This document shows, piece by piece, positions 46,437-57,382 of a stretch of 64,000 nucleotides of DNA. Where the stretch lies: contig JAVTLE010000004.1 in NCBI GenBank assembly GCA_033439295.1, positions 434,012-498,011 on the forward strand, given 5' to 3'. Numbering within the stretch: the stretch's first letter is position 1; the number at the start of each line of letters is the position of its first letter. A model generated the notes under the pieces. The model made no database searches. It saw only the letters and a list, made by a program, of their open reading frames with translations, and was not told the origin of the DNA. The DNA comes from Deuterostichococcus epilithicus (lineage: Eukaryota; Chlorophyta; Trebouxiophyceae; Prasiolales; Stichococcaceae). Both the position numbers and the translations under genes were made by a program.

Positions 46437-49400
46437 ATGTCTTTTGCTAACTCTGAATACAAGAGCGTGAAGCGGTCCTCACGGTTTTGCATCAACTGCA
46501 CAGCAGCGGCGCCCCGCATGGCCAGCGGTGAACTTCGAAACCCGGAGCAATTGCGCAAAGATGAGTTCGCTCGGCTGGGCGATGAGGCGTACGTGGACCA
46601 CGCCGGGGCGACGCTGCCCTCAGAGCGGCAGCTGCGAGATGTGTTTCAGGTGTGCACATGGGCGTCCTGTGCAAGCGTCGCAGATCTGCGCCCTCCATCC
46701 TGCCGCCTTCTAGCCTTTTGTCACCGACAGGGAGCCCACAGCCCAGGAACCGGGCATGACGACCACTGGGGCCCGCCTTGCATGTTGCAGCCTGGTTGCA
46801 CGGCCTGGCAACCGCCGCACATGCATCCCACACCGGGTGCACAGCGCAACACGCGGGCTGTGGCTGCGGCGCAGGACCTGGCAAGCAGCGTCTACGGCAA
46901 CCCTCACAGCGAGGCCGGCGGCGGCGGCGCGGGCGGCGCCGCGGCGGGCATCGAGGACGCGCGCGCCGCCACGCTGGCAGCGTGCCGCGCCTCGCCGGCG
47001 GACTACGAATGCGTGTTCACCTCCGGCGCCACGGGTGCGTGCGGCCAGGGGCTTTCAATGTGTTTGCATTACATATTCCGAGCGCAGCGGCAGCGCGGCG
47101 ACAGGGCTTCCGCCAAGCGCATCGCAAGCCGGCCCCTGCTGCGCCTTGGAGCGTGGCTTTATGATCTGTGCGGCAGAAAACATGCGGCTCCAAGAAATGC
47201 AGCTCCAGCCATGCAGTGCAACGCAACGCATCGCAATGCAACGCAATGCAATGCCACGCAACGCAATGCGACATCGGAGAAGACAACAAACACACGATGT
47301 GCAGGCGCGCTGAAGCTGCTGGCGGAGGCATTCCCATGGCGCCGCGGCAGCGTGTTTGCCTACACCCTGGACAACCACAACAGCGTGGTCGGCATACGGG
47401 AGGAGGCACTCGCGGCGGGCGGGGCGGCGCAGGCCGTTGTGCCGATGCGATCAGGAGGTGAGCCGCTCAACAATGCGCCTATCACCCTGGACCGATCTCC
47501 ATGCTGCGCACCAACTTGCTGCACCCCATCCCACGGCTGGGAACGGCGGCGGCAGTCCTGTGGCGTCTGTAGCGTGATCCGCAGCGCAGGCGACCGCGAG
47601 AGCGACAGACAGGCAGGCTCTGGCAGCTCGGGGTCACTGGCGACCGTGTTCTGTGCGGCATGATCCATCGGGAAGCGCTGCATGATCTGACGCTGAGCTG
47701 GACTGCCTGCGGCAAGAAGCTGACCCTCACTGTGGCACACCGGCAGGCGGCTGGCGACTCCAGCCCGCCGGCGAGCGCATGCAGCGGCCGGGTGGCGGCT
47801 CGGTCGGCGCCGCAGGCAGCCCCGCGGATTGCAGAACTCGTCGCGGCGGTGCCGTGCCGGGCTGCAGCAGTTGCGGCCAGTCGGAAGGCAGCGCGTCAGA
47901 TGGCTCTGGCACGCCGCCGCTGCACCTGTTCGCCTTCCCAGCAGAGTCCAACTTTAGCGGGGCGCGGTTCGACCCAGCACTGGCGGCGGCGGTGCAGCGC
48001 AGCGGCGGCGTCGCTGCGGCGNNNNCNTCGCCGCCAACTGCCTGCGCCGTGGCGGGTGCCCCCGCCGAGCGGGAGGCAGCGCCGCCGGCGGCAGCCGGAG
48101 GAGGGCCTGCAGAAGGGCAGGGCTTGGATGCAGAGCGAGCCGGCGGCGACGGCAGCGGCGGCGGCTGCGCGGAGGGCCGCTGGCTGGTGGCGGTGGACGC
48201 CGCCAAGGCGTGCGGGACGTCGCCGCCGGATCTGAGCGCCGGCGATGTCGACTTCGTGGTGAGAAATGCCGCATGCCTCGCAGGATCGCAGGCTTGCGCC
48301 TTTGAACACTGCAACTTCGGGTGCAATGTAGGCCTGCCGATGGCTGCCCTCCCCACTGCACAGGCCTGGCCACACGGCGCACTGCCAGGGGGTCAGGCAC
48401 GCACTGCCGCTGCGCATGCGACACCGCCGCGCCTGCCTGCCGTGTTTCACCCATCGGTCAAATGAATCGGCCCAGAGGGGGCCCCCCTGCCCTCCGACTC
48501 CAAACCACGACATGTATGCTGGTTCCTTTGCCCTGCAGGCGCTGTCCTACTACAAAATCTTTGGGTATCCGACCGGACTGGGGGCGCTGCTGGTGCGGCG
48601 GGCCGCGCTGCCGCTGCTGCGCAAGCGCTTTTTCGGCGGCGGCACCGTCGCCGTGGCCGTCGCGGACGCCAACTACCACAGGTGGGTCTCGTCTGGTGCA
48701 GATGCAAGGAGAATGGCTTCTGGGCTGGCAGAACCACGGGTGTGAAACTGGAGCTGCTGCTGCTGCTGCTGTGCACAACGGCAGGCCTTACAGGCAGCGG
48801 CGCCGTGGCCCAAGCTTGCAGTGCCGCAGCAACCCCTGGGTTTTGCGAGACCGCCGGGCGTGGTATTTACCCTCCCACAGTCGGTCACCCACCTTTAAAA
48901 CTCGTGCGATCAACCTCGTGGTCGTAGGAAGCGGGAAGGCGCAGCGGGGCTGGAGGATGGTACCGCCTCCTTCCTGGGTATCGCGGCGCTTCGCCACGGC
49001 TTTGCTGCCATCGAGCGCGCCGGCGGCTTCCACGCCATCGACGCCCACACCGCCGCCCTCACTAGGTTCGCACACTGGCCGTCGCATGGAGGCAGATGAG
49101 TACAGTAGGTGGGCCAACCGTCGATGGTGGTGGTCTGTTGGTGGTGGTCTATTGTCGTTTGCTTCCTGAGAGCACATGTTGTTGCTGATTGGATGCCCTG
49201 CCAACTCGAAGCGAAATCATGAGCCGACTTGAGGAGCCGGCGCAATCTGGGGGACGATTGTGCATAGCCGACAGCTGTGTTCGGGATGCTGTGATGGCCA
49301 GGGAATCACCTTTGCCCTGTTGCCAGGTACACCGTGCAGCAGCTGATCAGCCTGCGGCACTTCAACGGCCGCCCGGTGGCCGAGGTGTATGGCGCCCACC

Positions 49401-52400
49401 CTGCAGCAGTGGCGGCGGCGGGAAGGCGCACCCACCGCACTGCAGCCAGCGGCGGGGAGCCTGCGTCCCTTCCGCGCGGCGGCGTCGGCGACGGCAGCCG
49501 GCCCGCCAGCGGCAGTGGCGGCAGCGACAGCGACAGCGATGCTGCCGGCCATCAGGACAGCAACTCTGCCGTCGTCGGCAACGGGCCGGTCGTCGCCTTC
49601 AACCTGCGGCGCGCTGACCGCTCCTGGGTGGGCTACAGGTTAGGCGCGCCGCTCCAGGCTCAGAACACATCCAGTATCATCGTCAAGAGGAGAACAAGAT
49701 GTGTCTCACGTGCGTGATCTTCGTCGTGGCTGTGCAAACTTGCAAAAACATGCAGAGGCACAACAGCCGTAGTCACTGGCGGCGCAGCACCCCAGCCAGC
49801 GGCACCACGACGCTTCAGGGCCATTCCATCTGAATGACAACGAGGGCCACGAACCCCATTCGCTGCTGGCCTTGCCACAGGGAGGTGGAGCGGCTGGCGG
49901 CGCTGCGCCGCATCCGGCTGCGCACGGGCGCGTTCTGCAACCCGGGCGCGGCCGCAGTGGCGCTGCGGCTGAGCGCCGCCGATGTGCGGCGCCACTTCGA
50001 GCAGGGTGGCCACACCTGCTGGGACGACCACGACATCATAGGTGCGGGACAAGAATTCAGACGCGCTGGTGCGACGGTCAAAGGGCTTGGCACCTGCGGT
50101 CCCAGGCTGGCATGTGGGCGCAGACCTCGTTGCTGCCTGTTGCCAGAGTGACATCGCATGCTGTGGCAGCGGTGTACACTCGTCTGATGCAGAAAGCTCG
50201 TAGCTTTGAGGAGCAGAGGGCTTGGCTTACTCTGTTCGTCTGGTCATGCTGTTCTTGATGCAGCAACCACCATTGGCAGGCACCATGCATGTTGCGGTGT
50301 CCCACTCGCAAGTGGCCAAGTGGCATGGTGTAATCTGGTCGGCCAGTCAGCGGTGCTGCACTTGAGAGTGTTGTTTTGGAGATCTGAATAAGAAGCTCTG
50401 CTTTGCATGTCGCATTCGGGCAGCTGACAGGCGACATCCAGAGTTCTGCATTTCGCAGACGGAGGGCCGACGGGCATGGCGGCGCGTTCCTTTCGGTGAC
50501 AAGACCAAACTCTGCTTCGATACTCACACACGGCAGCTGACAGGAGCTCCGTACCACCTCCTGTCCCTCACTCAAAACCCTACTGTCCGTTCTTCAGATG
50601 GGCGGCCGACGGGCGCGGTGCGCGTGTCCTTCGGCTACATGTCCAACATGGCGGACGCAGAAGCGGTCGTTTCCCTGGTCCGCGACTTCTTTGTGCAGTC
50701 GGCGCCCGGGGCGCCATCAGCAATCGCAACACCCAGCGCACTGGCAGCGGACGCGCGTGCGACGGCGGCGGCGCCGGACTCTACAGCGGCGGCGGAAGCT
50801 GCACCGGCGGCACCGGTGGCAGCCGCTGAGGCGGCAGCGGCGGCGGCGGCGGCGGCGGCCAGCGCCCATGATGGGGTGGCGCCGGCGGTCGGAGCCGCGG
50901 CAGGCAGACGCGGCGATGCGGGCGGCGCCCCGCGAGCAGAGCTGCACGTCGATGCTTCTGGTGTCGACCCTGCGGCGTTGCCGCCGCCGCCGCCGCAGCA
51001 GCAGCCAGAGGCAGACTCCACGCTGCGCGGCACGCACCTGCCCCGCAGACCTGCCGACAGCGGCACCGCCGGCGGCAGCATGAGCGGTGCCAGGCGTGCC
51101 CCAGCTCCCTGCAGGGCAGAGCGCGCCAGCGCGGCCAGCGCCGGCGGACAGCCTGCAGCCGACGCCGGTGGTCGGGCGCTGCAGGGCGGCGCCGGCGGCT
51201 GCTGCCTGGCCGGCCTGTGGGTGTACCCGATCAAGTNGGCGGCGGCGGTCGCGGCGGACGGCTGGCCTCTGGGACCCAATGGGCTGTTGTACGACCGGGA
51301 GTGGGCCGTCGTCGGGCCTTTGGGCGGCGCGCTGCGGCGGGCTCGGCACCCGCGGCTGGCAGCCATCCAGCCGAGCATAGACTTGCAAACAGGCGAGGGT
51401 GTACTGATCTTGTAGCAGGGCTGAACACAAAAGCGAGACGGCATTCTCGTGTTCACAAGCAGGCCGGCTCTGCAGCAATGCTGCCGCTGCCGGCTGCCGG
51501 CAGCAGCCAGCAGAAGGCCCCGACACAGTGATGGAGGCCACCCTTCAATGCATTGTTGCCACGAAGCCAAGCCAGAGGCTAAGAACGACTTTTGCTTCAG
51601 CTTTGGAGTCAGCTATGAATGCAACGCGCCAGCTCTGCAGTGGTGCTGCCGCTGGCGGCTGCCGGCAGCAGCCAGCAGAAAGCCGTGACACAACGGTGGA
51701 AATTATCCTTCAGTACATTGCTAATACACAGCTATAGCTCAAGGAACGACTCTGCCCCAGCTTTGGAGCGAGCCTCCAGTGCAGCACGCCAGCTGCACTG
51801 CACTGCCAGTCCGCTGCGCTGTTGCAATAGGGAACGCTGCCAGTCTCTGGCGGCTGCATGTGTCTGCTGCCTGGCGGTTCAGGCGCAGTCCAGATGCCAA
51901 CTCTTGCATCTGCTTGCACGTGCAGGGATAATGCATGTGCGCTCGCCGCATGTCGCGGACCCGCTGCGGGTCAGCCTGGCGGCGGGCGGCAAAGCCTTGG
52001 CATCCGCACGGGGCATCAGCGTGCGCATCTGCGGCGACCTCGTCCACGGCTGCCCGGTGAGCATTCGAACGCTCCGCTTTCACTGTATTGCTGTTGCTCA
52101 CCAGCAGCATCACATGACAGCTGCGCTCTGCCACCTGCTTTTCGGCTCCGACAATGCTGCTGCGCTGGCTCCTGATCTCATGCAGCCGCGCTCTGACCAG
52201 CGGCTGGCAGCAGTCCTGGGTCTCGGACACATCGCCGGCTCAGCTGAGTGTACAAATGTGCGCTCGGTAGGCCGTCCCCGCGGCGCCGGCGGCGCAGCTT
52301 CGAGGCGCCAATGGCAAAAGCGGCAGCGGCGGTGCGGCGGGCGCTGACGCAGTGGCCACCTGGTTCACGGCAGCGGTCGGCACGCCGTGCACGCTGGTGC

Positions 52401-53740
52401 GGCAGCAGGAAGGCGCTCGGACCGCGATGCACGCGCGGCAGCCCAGCCAGGAGGCGGGGGGCGGTGGCGACGTCGGGGGCCGCCCCGAGACCATTGGTAT
52501 GCACCGGATGAAAACCCTGCAGCGCTGTCAGGGGTCCTGTGCTGCCACGAAATGGTGTGACAGCAGAGGATGGCGCAGTAGCAGAAGACAGTGTGCCACA
52601 TCCATATGATCCCATCCCCTGCACCTGAGCAGACCTTCGGCTCTGCCACAGGCTATGCCAGGGGGGGCAGCTGCTACAGCTACTAGCAGGCTTGAAAGGC
52701 GGACGCAAGACGCCCTTTGTAGCTGTCCCAAAGCCGGTCCTCGGCTTCATCGTCCTGAGGCCCGACTCTGCGTTTCAGGGTTTGCCAACGAGGGGCAGCT
52801 GCTGCTGGTGAACGCCGCCAGCCTGGCGGATCTGCGGCGCCGCCTCTCGCTGCACGCTGTGTCCCTCAGTGCGCTGAACAGCCCCGCCCTGACGGCCGAC
52901 GGTGGCGGCGGCAGCAGCGCCGGCAATGGCACACAGGCGGCCTGTTGGAAGCGCACACACGTCGGTGACGGCAGCAGGGGGGGATGCAGGGAGGCAGAGG
53001 CCACGGCACTTGAGGCCCCGGCCGCCATCGGCGACCGCGGCGACGCTGCTGCCGTTCCAGCCGGCTCCGGCGGTAAGGCGCGGCCCGCGGACGGTGACGC
53101 GGAGGCGGCTGCCGCTGACGTGGCCGATGTGGCCCGATTCCGGCCTAACCTGCTGGTGAACGGCCCGCCGGCCTTTGCAGAGGACGCCTGGCGGCGGCTG
53201 CGCATCGGGCCGCTGTCATTCACCGTCGCAGGTGCACTCTCTGGGCGGGGCTTATTGAGGGTGGGCAGCGCTCTTGTAGCCAGCTTGCCATTCTGGCCTG
53301 CTGCTCGTCGAGCTCGGTGGCTCTGCTGCCCTCGGCCATTGCAGGTGGGCGGCACCTCCGCAGGTGCAATCACGCTGCACTGAGACCATCCACTGCTGGC
53401 TGTGGTTCGCTTGGGCCCGTCAGTCCCTGTGCATTTGTGCGCCTTGCTGACCAAATGCGGTGACATCGCTGCAGGACCGTGTGCGCGGTGCGAGATGGTC
53501 TGCAGCGATCCGGCCACCGGCCAGCGTTCTGGCCCAGAGCCGCTGCTGACGCTGGCGTCCTTCCGCCGCCACCGCGCATCCATCAACTTTGGCATATTGC
53601 TGGGCGGCGCACGCAGCGAGGGCGTCGGGCGCAGCGGCGAGTCGGCAGCGAATAAGACGCTCGGCTGCGGCAACGAGGCGGAACTGACACTGCAAGTGGG
53701 CATGGAAGTTGAGCTGGAAGGCGTTGACAATATAGACTGA
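46437..53740 (+). CDS. Molybdenum cofactor sulfurase (ABA3/MOCOS type): NifS-like plus MOSC domains
   Basis: The N-terminal half is a class V aminotransferase/NifS domain. Its segments are YVDHAGATLPSERQL, VYGNPHSE, YECVFTSGATG, FPWRRGSVFAYTLDNHNSVV, LHLFAFPAESNFSGARF, VDAAKACGTSPPDLS, LSYYKIFGYPTGLGALLVRR (the Lys of SYYK holds pyridoxal phosphate), FFGGGTVAVAVAD, LRTGAFCNPGAAAV (the Cys of FCNPG is the persulfide Cys; flanking Cys of the plant motif are Ala) and GHTCWDDHDII|DGRPTGAVRVSFGYMSN. The C-terminal half has the MOSC N-terminal barrel (LAGLWVYPIK) and MOSC domain (FANEGQLLLVNAASL, RFRPNLLVNGPPAFAEDAWR, GPCARCEMVCSDPATGQRSG), ending at TGA 53738-53740. The enzyme sulfurates Moco for aldehyde oxidase and xanthine dehydrogenase. 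Long Ala/Gly/Ser linkers are inserted relative to ABA3. The start may instead be the ATG at 46518. Ambiguous bases occur at 48022-48027 and 51237. Confidence 0.93.
47212..47272 (+). repeat. Pentanucleotide microsatellite (gcaac/gcaat)
   Basis: About twelve imperfect copies of gcaac or gcaat lie in the second intron of the Moco sulfurase gene. Confidence 0.85.
50394..50640 (+). repeat. Tandem duplication around a Moco sulfurase exon boundary, upstream copy decayed
   Basis: The block from 50394 (aagctctgctt...cagctgacagg) recurs from about 50506 (aaactctgctt...cagctgacagg). Each copy ends with a splice acceptor and the start of the exon that encodes DGRPTGAVRVSFGY. The downstream copy, exon start 50598, is intact. 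The upstream copy at 50459 reads a similar peptide (GGPTGMAARSFR) and then hits TGA at 50497-50499. Confidence 0.7.
51466..51790 (+). repeat. Two intronic tandem copies of about 165 bases in the Moco sulfurase gene
   Basis: Copy one runs 51466-51630 and copy two about 51631-51790. Both hold ggctgccggcagcagccagc near the start and a segment with caacgcgccagct or cagcacgccagct at the end. Divergence is moderate, and the sequence is intronic. Confidence 0.75.
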
Positions 53741-53932
53741 AATAGACGTCACTTCCTCAAGCAGATCCAGCTGTCGTGTCATCAGGCATGAGACCTAGCT
53801 GCCTCGCCAAAGCACTTTGGTGCGGCCCCAAACGGTGAAGTGGCGCAGTACATACGGGTGGAAAGTCCTCCCTCCGTCCCTGCAATACATTGAAGCACCC
53901 AGAGAAACCGCCGTTCTGCGCTACATCGCACG

Positions 53933-56692
53933 ATGTCGTCGTCTGGCACCGGCATCGTCACCGGTACCACCGTCTCGCCCCTTACCACACGTGAAGTCCA
54001 GATTGATCATGGCGGCGAGGCTATGGTGCGCGCGGTTTGCCCCTCACGAGTTGCTCCGCTGCACCGCCGCCAACCCAACGACTCGTACCATCGCTGCGAT
54101 GCTACGTCGACTGTTCAGAGACTGCAATTGTAGTCACCAACAGCATCCTCCAGCAAGAGCGATGCTTGACTGTATGTCCGTGCCTTATCATGAGCCTGCT
54201 TCGATGCATAGATGCTGAGGCATTGTCGTCGGAAGAGCCGACAATGTGAGAGCCTCCGGATGACCTAGAATGGGGACCACTTCCCTCGACTGTGCTGGTC
54301 AACCTCAAGCATTTGACGCCGAGACTGTCTCGCGGTAGCTCACTCGATGTTTTGGCGGAAGGACGGACACAAGGACCTGTGGGCCTATGGGCTTTCGTGT
54401 TTTGTTCGCTGCCTCTGCTAATGGAACCTTTATTATCTCCCGCAGTATTGGGTCGTGTTCGGCGTCTTCAGGTTCGCTCCTGGTTTGCCCCTCGTGAATT
54501 GCTCGTAGTGTTGCTGCTCTACTGCCGACGAGTAGCTCTACTGCCATGCGCTGACGAGGGGATCGTGGGTGGCTTCTTCAGTCTGAGCGCCGTCGCCATC
54601 GCGGCGCTGACATACAGAAAGGCACCGGCGCTGCGCTCGCATGGATGTGAGTGAACCACTTTCACAAGTTTCCAAATTACTGCAGCATTCTAGTGGGACG
54701 TTGGCGTGGACTGATGTTTTGGCACCCCTTTGCTCTGGGTCTTCACGCACGACCGTGCGACGGCAACATGCTGACGCTCCTGTTCTCTCTGCAGACTGCA
54801 CGCTCGCGATTCTGTGCACCGCTTCAATTGCCTACTTCGCGATGGTGCGTCATTGCCTTTCGTCCTTGCCTTCGGTTGTACGGCACGTGCTGGCACTTTG
54901 TGGGTGCCCAAAATGGAGGTGCAGGTGCTCCTCAGCTGTCCAGTGCACTATGTCCACCATGCAGCAGGGTTCAGGTCTTCGTTGTGGTTGTGCAACGGTA
55001 TCGGGTGCTCGCACAGCGTGTGGTCTGCGGTGTGTCAGAACTTTCAAATCTGCGGTGTCAAGAAGGTTGCGATTGCCAAGCCCTTTGTATTTCAACAGGC
55101 CACCCAGGGCGGCTACGCCTTCGTGAAGGTCTATGATGAGACTAACACGGCTCGGCAAATTTACTATGCTCGCTACGTGGACTGGACCATCACCACGCCG
55201 CTACTGCTGCTGGACGTCCTGCTGCTGGCGGGCCTGTCTGTTGGAGACACCCTTTGGATTGTCTTCGCGGACATTGGTATGATTGTTACGGGCCTGTTCG
55301 GCGCGCTGCTGCCCAACCGCTACAAGTGGGGTGAGCACTTCGAAATGCACGGCCTGGGTGCTGCCTGCCCGCCACCGCAGGTTGTGGCATCTGCTTGCAG
55401 CGTCAGCCCGTGCACGGCCCCTTGGCGCCCCAGTTCAACACTCTCTGATCCAGGCCCAGCCGTCGCTGACTCAGTCATGCACTCCTACGTTTACCTTGCA
55501 GGCTGGTTCGGCATCGGGTGCCTCTTCATGGTTTTCATCATGTGGGGCCTGCTCTTCCATGGCCGACGCGCCGCGTTCCTGCGATCTAAGAAGGTGCTCC
55601 CCCAGCTCGGACAGAACCTGTCTAACTCTTGATTAGGGACTTGCATCTTGTAGGGACTTGCATCTTGTGACCTGGTTATTGCTGATGCTTGGATTTGCAG
55701 TGGCAGCTCAACGAGCCGCAGTCATAGGTAGTCTGTTGTGTGCGCAGATCGGCGGCGTCTACAGCATCCTGTCGCTCTACCTGCTCGCGCTGTGGTGGAT
55801 CTACCCCATCGCGTGAGCCCTTGCTGCCGATGCGTGGTCCAGCGTTCATGCATCCCAATCTCCTGTGGTGCTGATGAGGTCCATGGGCATTGCAAGATGC
55901 CGCATTGGGTGTTGGCCAGAACCAAAACAGCAGCATCTTTGATGCGCAGTTGGGGCCTGGCCGAGGGCAGCAACACCATCAGCAGCAAGGCAGAGGTGAG
56001 TCCGAAATCTTTGGTTCCGAATGGCAAGCGCCGTCTGCGGCATGAAAGCTTGAAAATCAATTTTCCTTCCAGGCGATCTTCTACGGGTGCCTGGATCTTT
56101 GCACCAAATTCGTCTTCGGCTGGATGATCATGCTCATGGCGGAGCCGGTTGTCGCGCGGCAGCACAGGGAGGAGGAGGAACTGTGCGTCTTGCCAACCTT
56201 CCCCTGGTCGCTTGCTGCCTCCACCTGTCCGGACGCGATGGCTTCTGGTCTTGGAGTCGCCCCTGTGCCTGCACTTGAGCCCCCCAGAGCCTGATTGCAT
56301 CTCTCAATTGGCGCCTGGGAGTGAAGACATTTGTGCAGTCACACGCCACGCTGCGCCAGATGTCAATGCCTCCTGTGCTGACCATGACCCTTGTACGTCC
56401 ATCCCCATGCAGCAATGGCGCCCACCCCTCGCTGCTGGCTGCGCCCATCAACGCGCCACTGAAGGGTGTGTGGGCCGCCAACGGCGGCGCGGCGACCACC
56501 AAGCGCCGCGTGGCTCCCACAGCCACTGCGCCGGTNGNCGCGCCCGNGCACCCAGCGACCGGCCCGGCGACCGGCGGCAAGACGGACGCGGTGACCGCGC
56601 ACCCGGGCCCGACCGGCGCCACAGGCACCACAGGGCCGGTGTCCGCGCATGAGGGCTCGGTCTTTGCGCGAGACGCGGCTGCAAGCGTCTGA
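53933..56692 (+). CDS. Microbial (type 1) rhodopsin, light-driven proton-pump type with DTD signature
   Basis: Ten exons (53933-54025, 54446-54471, 54582-54646, 54795-54844, 55099-55330, 55502-55593, 55748-55812, 55950-55995, 56073-56182, 56413-56692) join in phase into 352 residues. Helix A starts YWVVFGVFSLSAV and helix B is YCTLAILCTASIAYFAM. Helix C reads YYARYVDWTITTPLLLLDVL, with Arg, proton-acceptor Asp, Thr and proton-donor Asp at the bacteriorhodopsin positions. FADIGMIVTGLFGAL is helix D, GWFGIGCLFMVFIMWGL helix E, and YSILSLYLLALWWIYPIAWG helix F, followed by LAEGSNTIS. Helix G is AIFYGCLDLCTKFVFGWMIM, with counter-ion Asp and retinal-binding Lys. The 90-residue tail is Ala/Pro/Thr/Gly-rich. 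The closest recalled relative is the Coccomyxa proton pump CsR. Outward pumping is inferred from the motif. Ambiguous bases at 56536, 56538 and 56547 fall in the tail. Confidence 0.93.
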
Positions 56693-57382
56693 GCACTGCA
56701 GCAGCCTTGCGCGTCCGGCGAGCGCGGCGCTGCTGTGCGGGCGGCCTGCGAGGGCAGCGCAAGTCGTCGGTCAGCTGGCTGGTCGGGGGCGGCGACGCTG
56801 TTGCTCCTGCCTGCGGCGGCGGTCCGAGCCCAGCCGTACTGACACACGTTTCCAGCATCAATCATCAAGATAGCCCGAGTCTAGTGTAGGTGTCCGTCCG
56901 CCAGCCAGGCTGGCGCGGCTGTCATACCCATCATGAGGTCAAGGTATAGTGCGTTGGTGCATCGCATTGTTTGTATTGGGCACCTGCACAGGGATATCGG
57001 GCACCCTGAGCAGGAGGATATTGCCTCGTACCAATATGTGCACACATTCGAGTGTTCCAGCTTCAGCCTGCCTTCTCACGCACATGTGCCTGTGACTGTT
57101 TTTTTTGGTGAAATGCCCATACCTCTCTCATCTACACGTCAGTTTTACATAAATTAAATGGTGTAACTTTTGCCATACCCCCTGTTGAAGGAGCAGCCAC
57201 TGTGAAGCTGTCGTTAGACTTGCGCAGGGTAAATGCAAATTTAGTCACGATGGTCGAAAGCAAGCAAACCTAACATTTGTGGCAGAGAGCATATACCGCC
57301 GTGCAATCGAAATTCGAAATCATTCTGTTTTCTTAGGCGCATCCTTTCGAGTATCGAACGCCGATCGGAGCCGATCGCTGCC
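56693..57382. other. Spacer between the two rhodopsin genes
   Basis: This 690-base interval is more AT-rich than the exons. It contains a TGTAA at about 57162, the usual green-algal polyadenylation signal, which may end the upstream opsin transcript. The promoter of the downstream opsin would lie in the last 200 bases. Confidence 0.4.

Noticed and set aside
50635-51570. Minus-strand open frame of 311 codons
   Set aside because: It is the antisense of the Ala-rich linker exon of the Moco sulfurase, and its own translation is low-complexity Ala/Pro/Arg.
52747-53730. Minus-strand open frame of 327 codons
   Set aside because: It lies opposite the MOSC exons, which are well supported on the plus strand.
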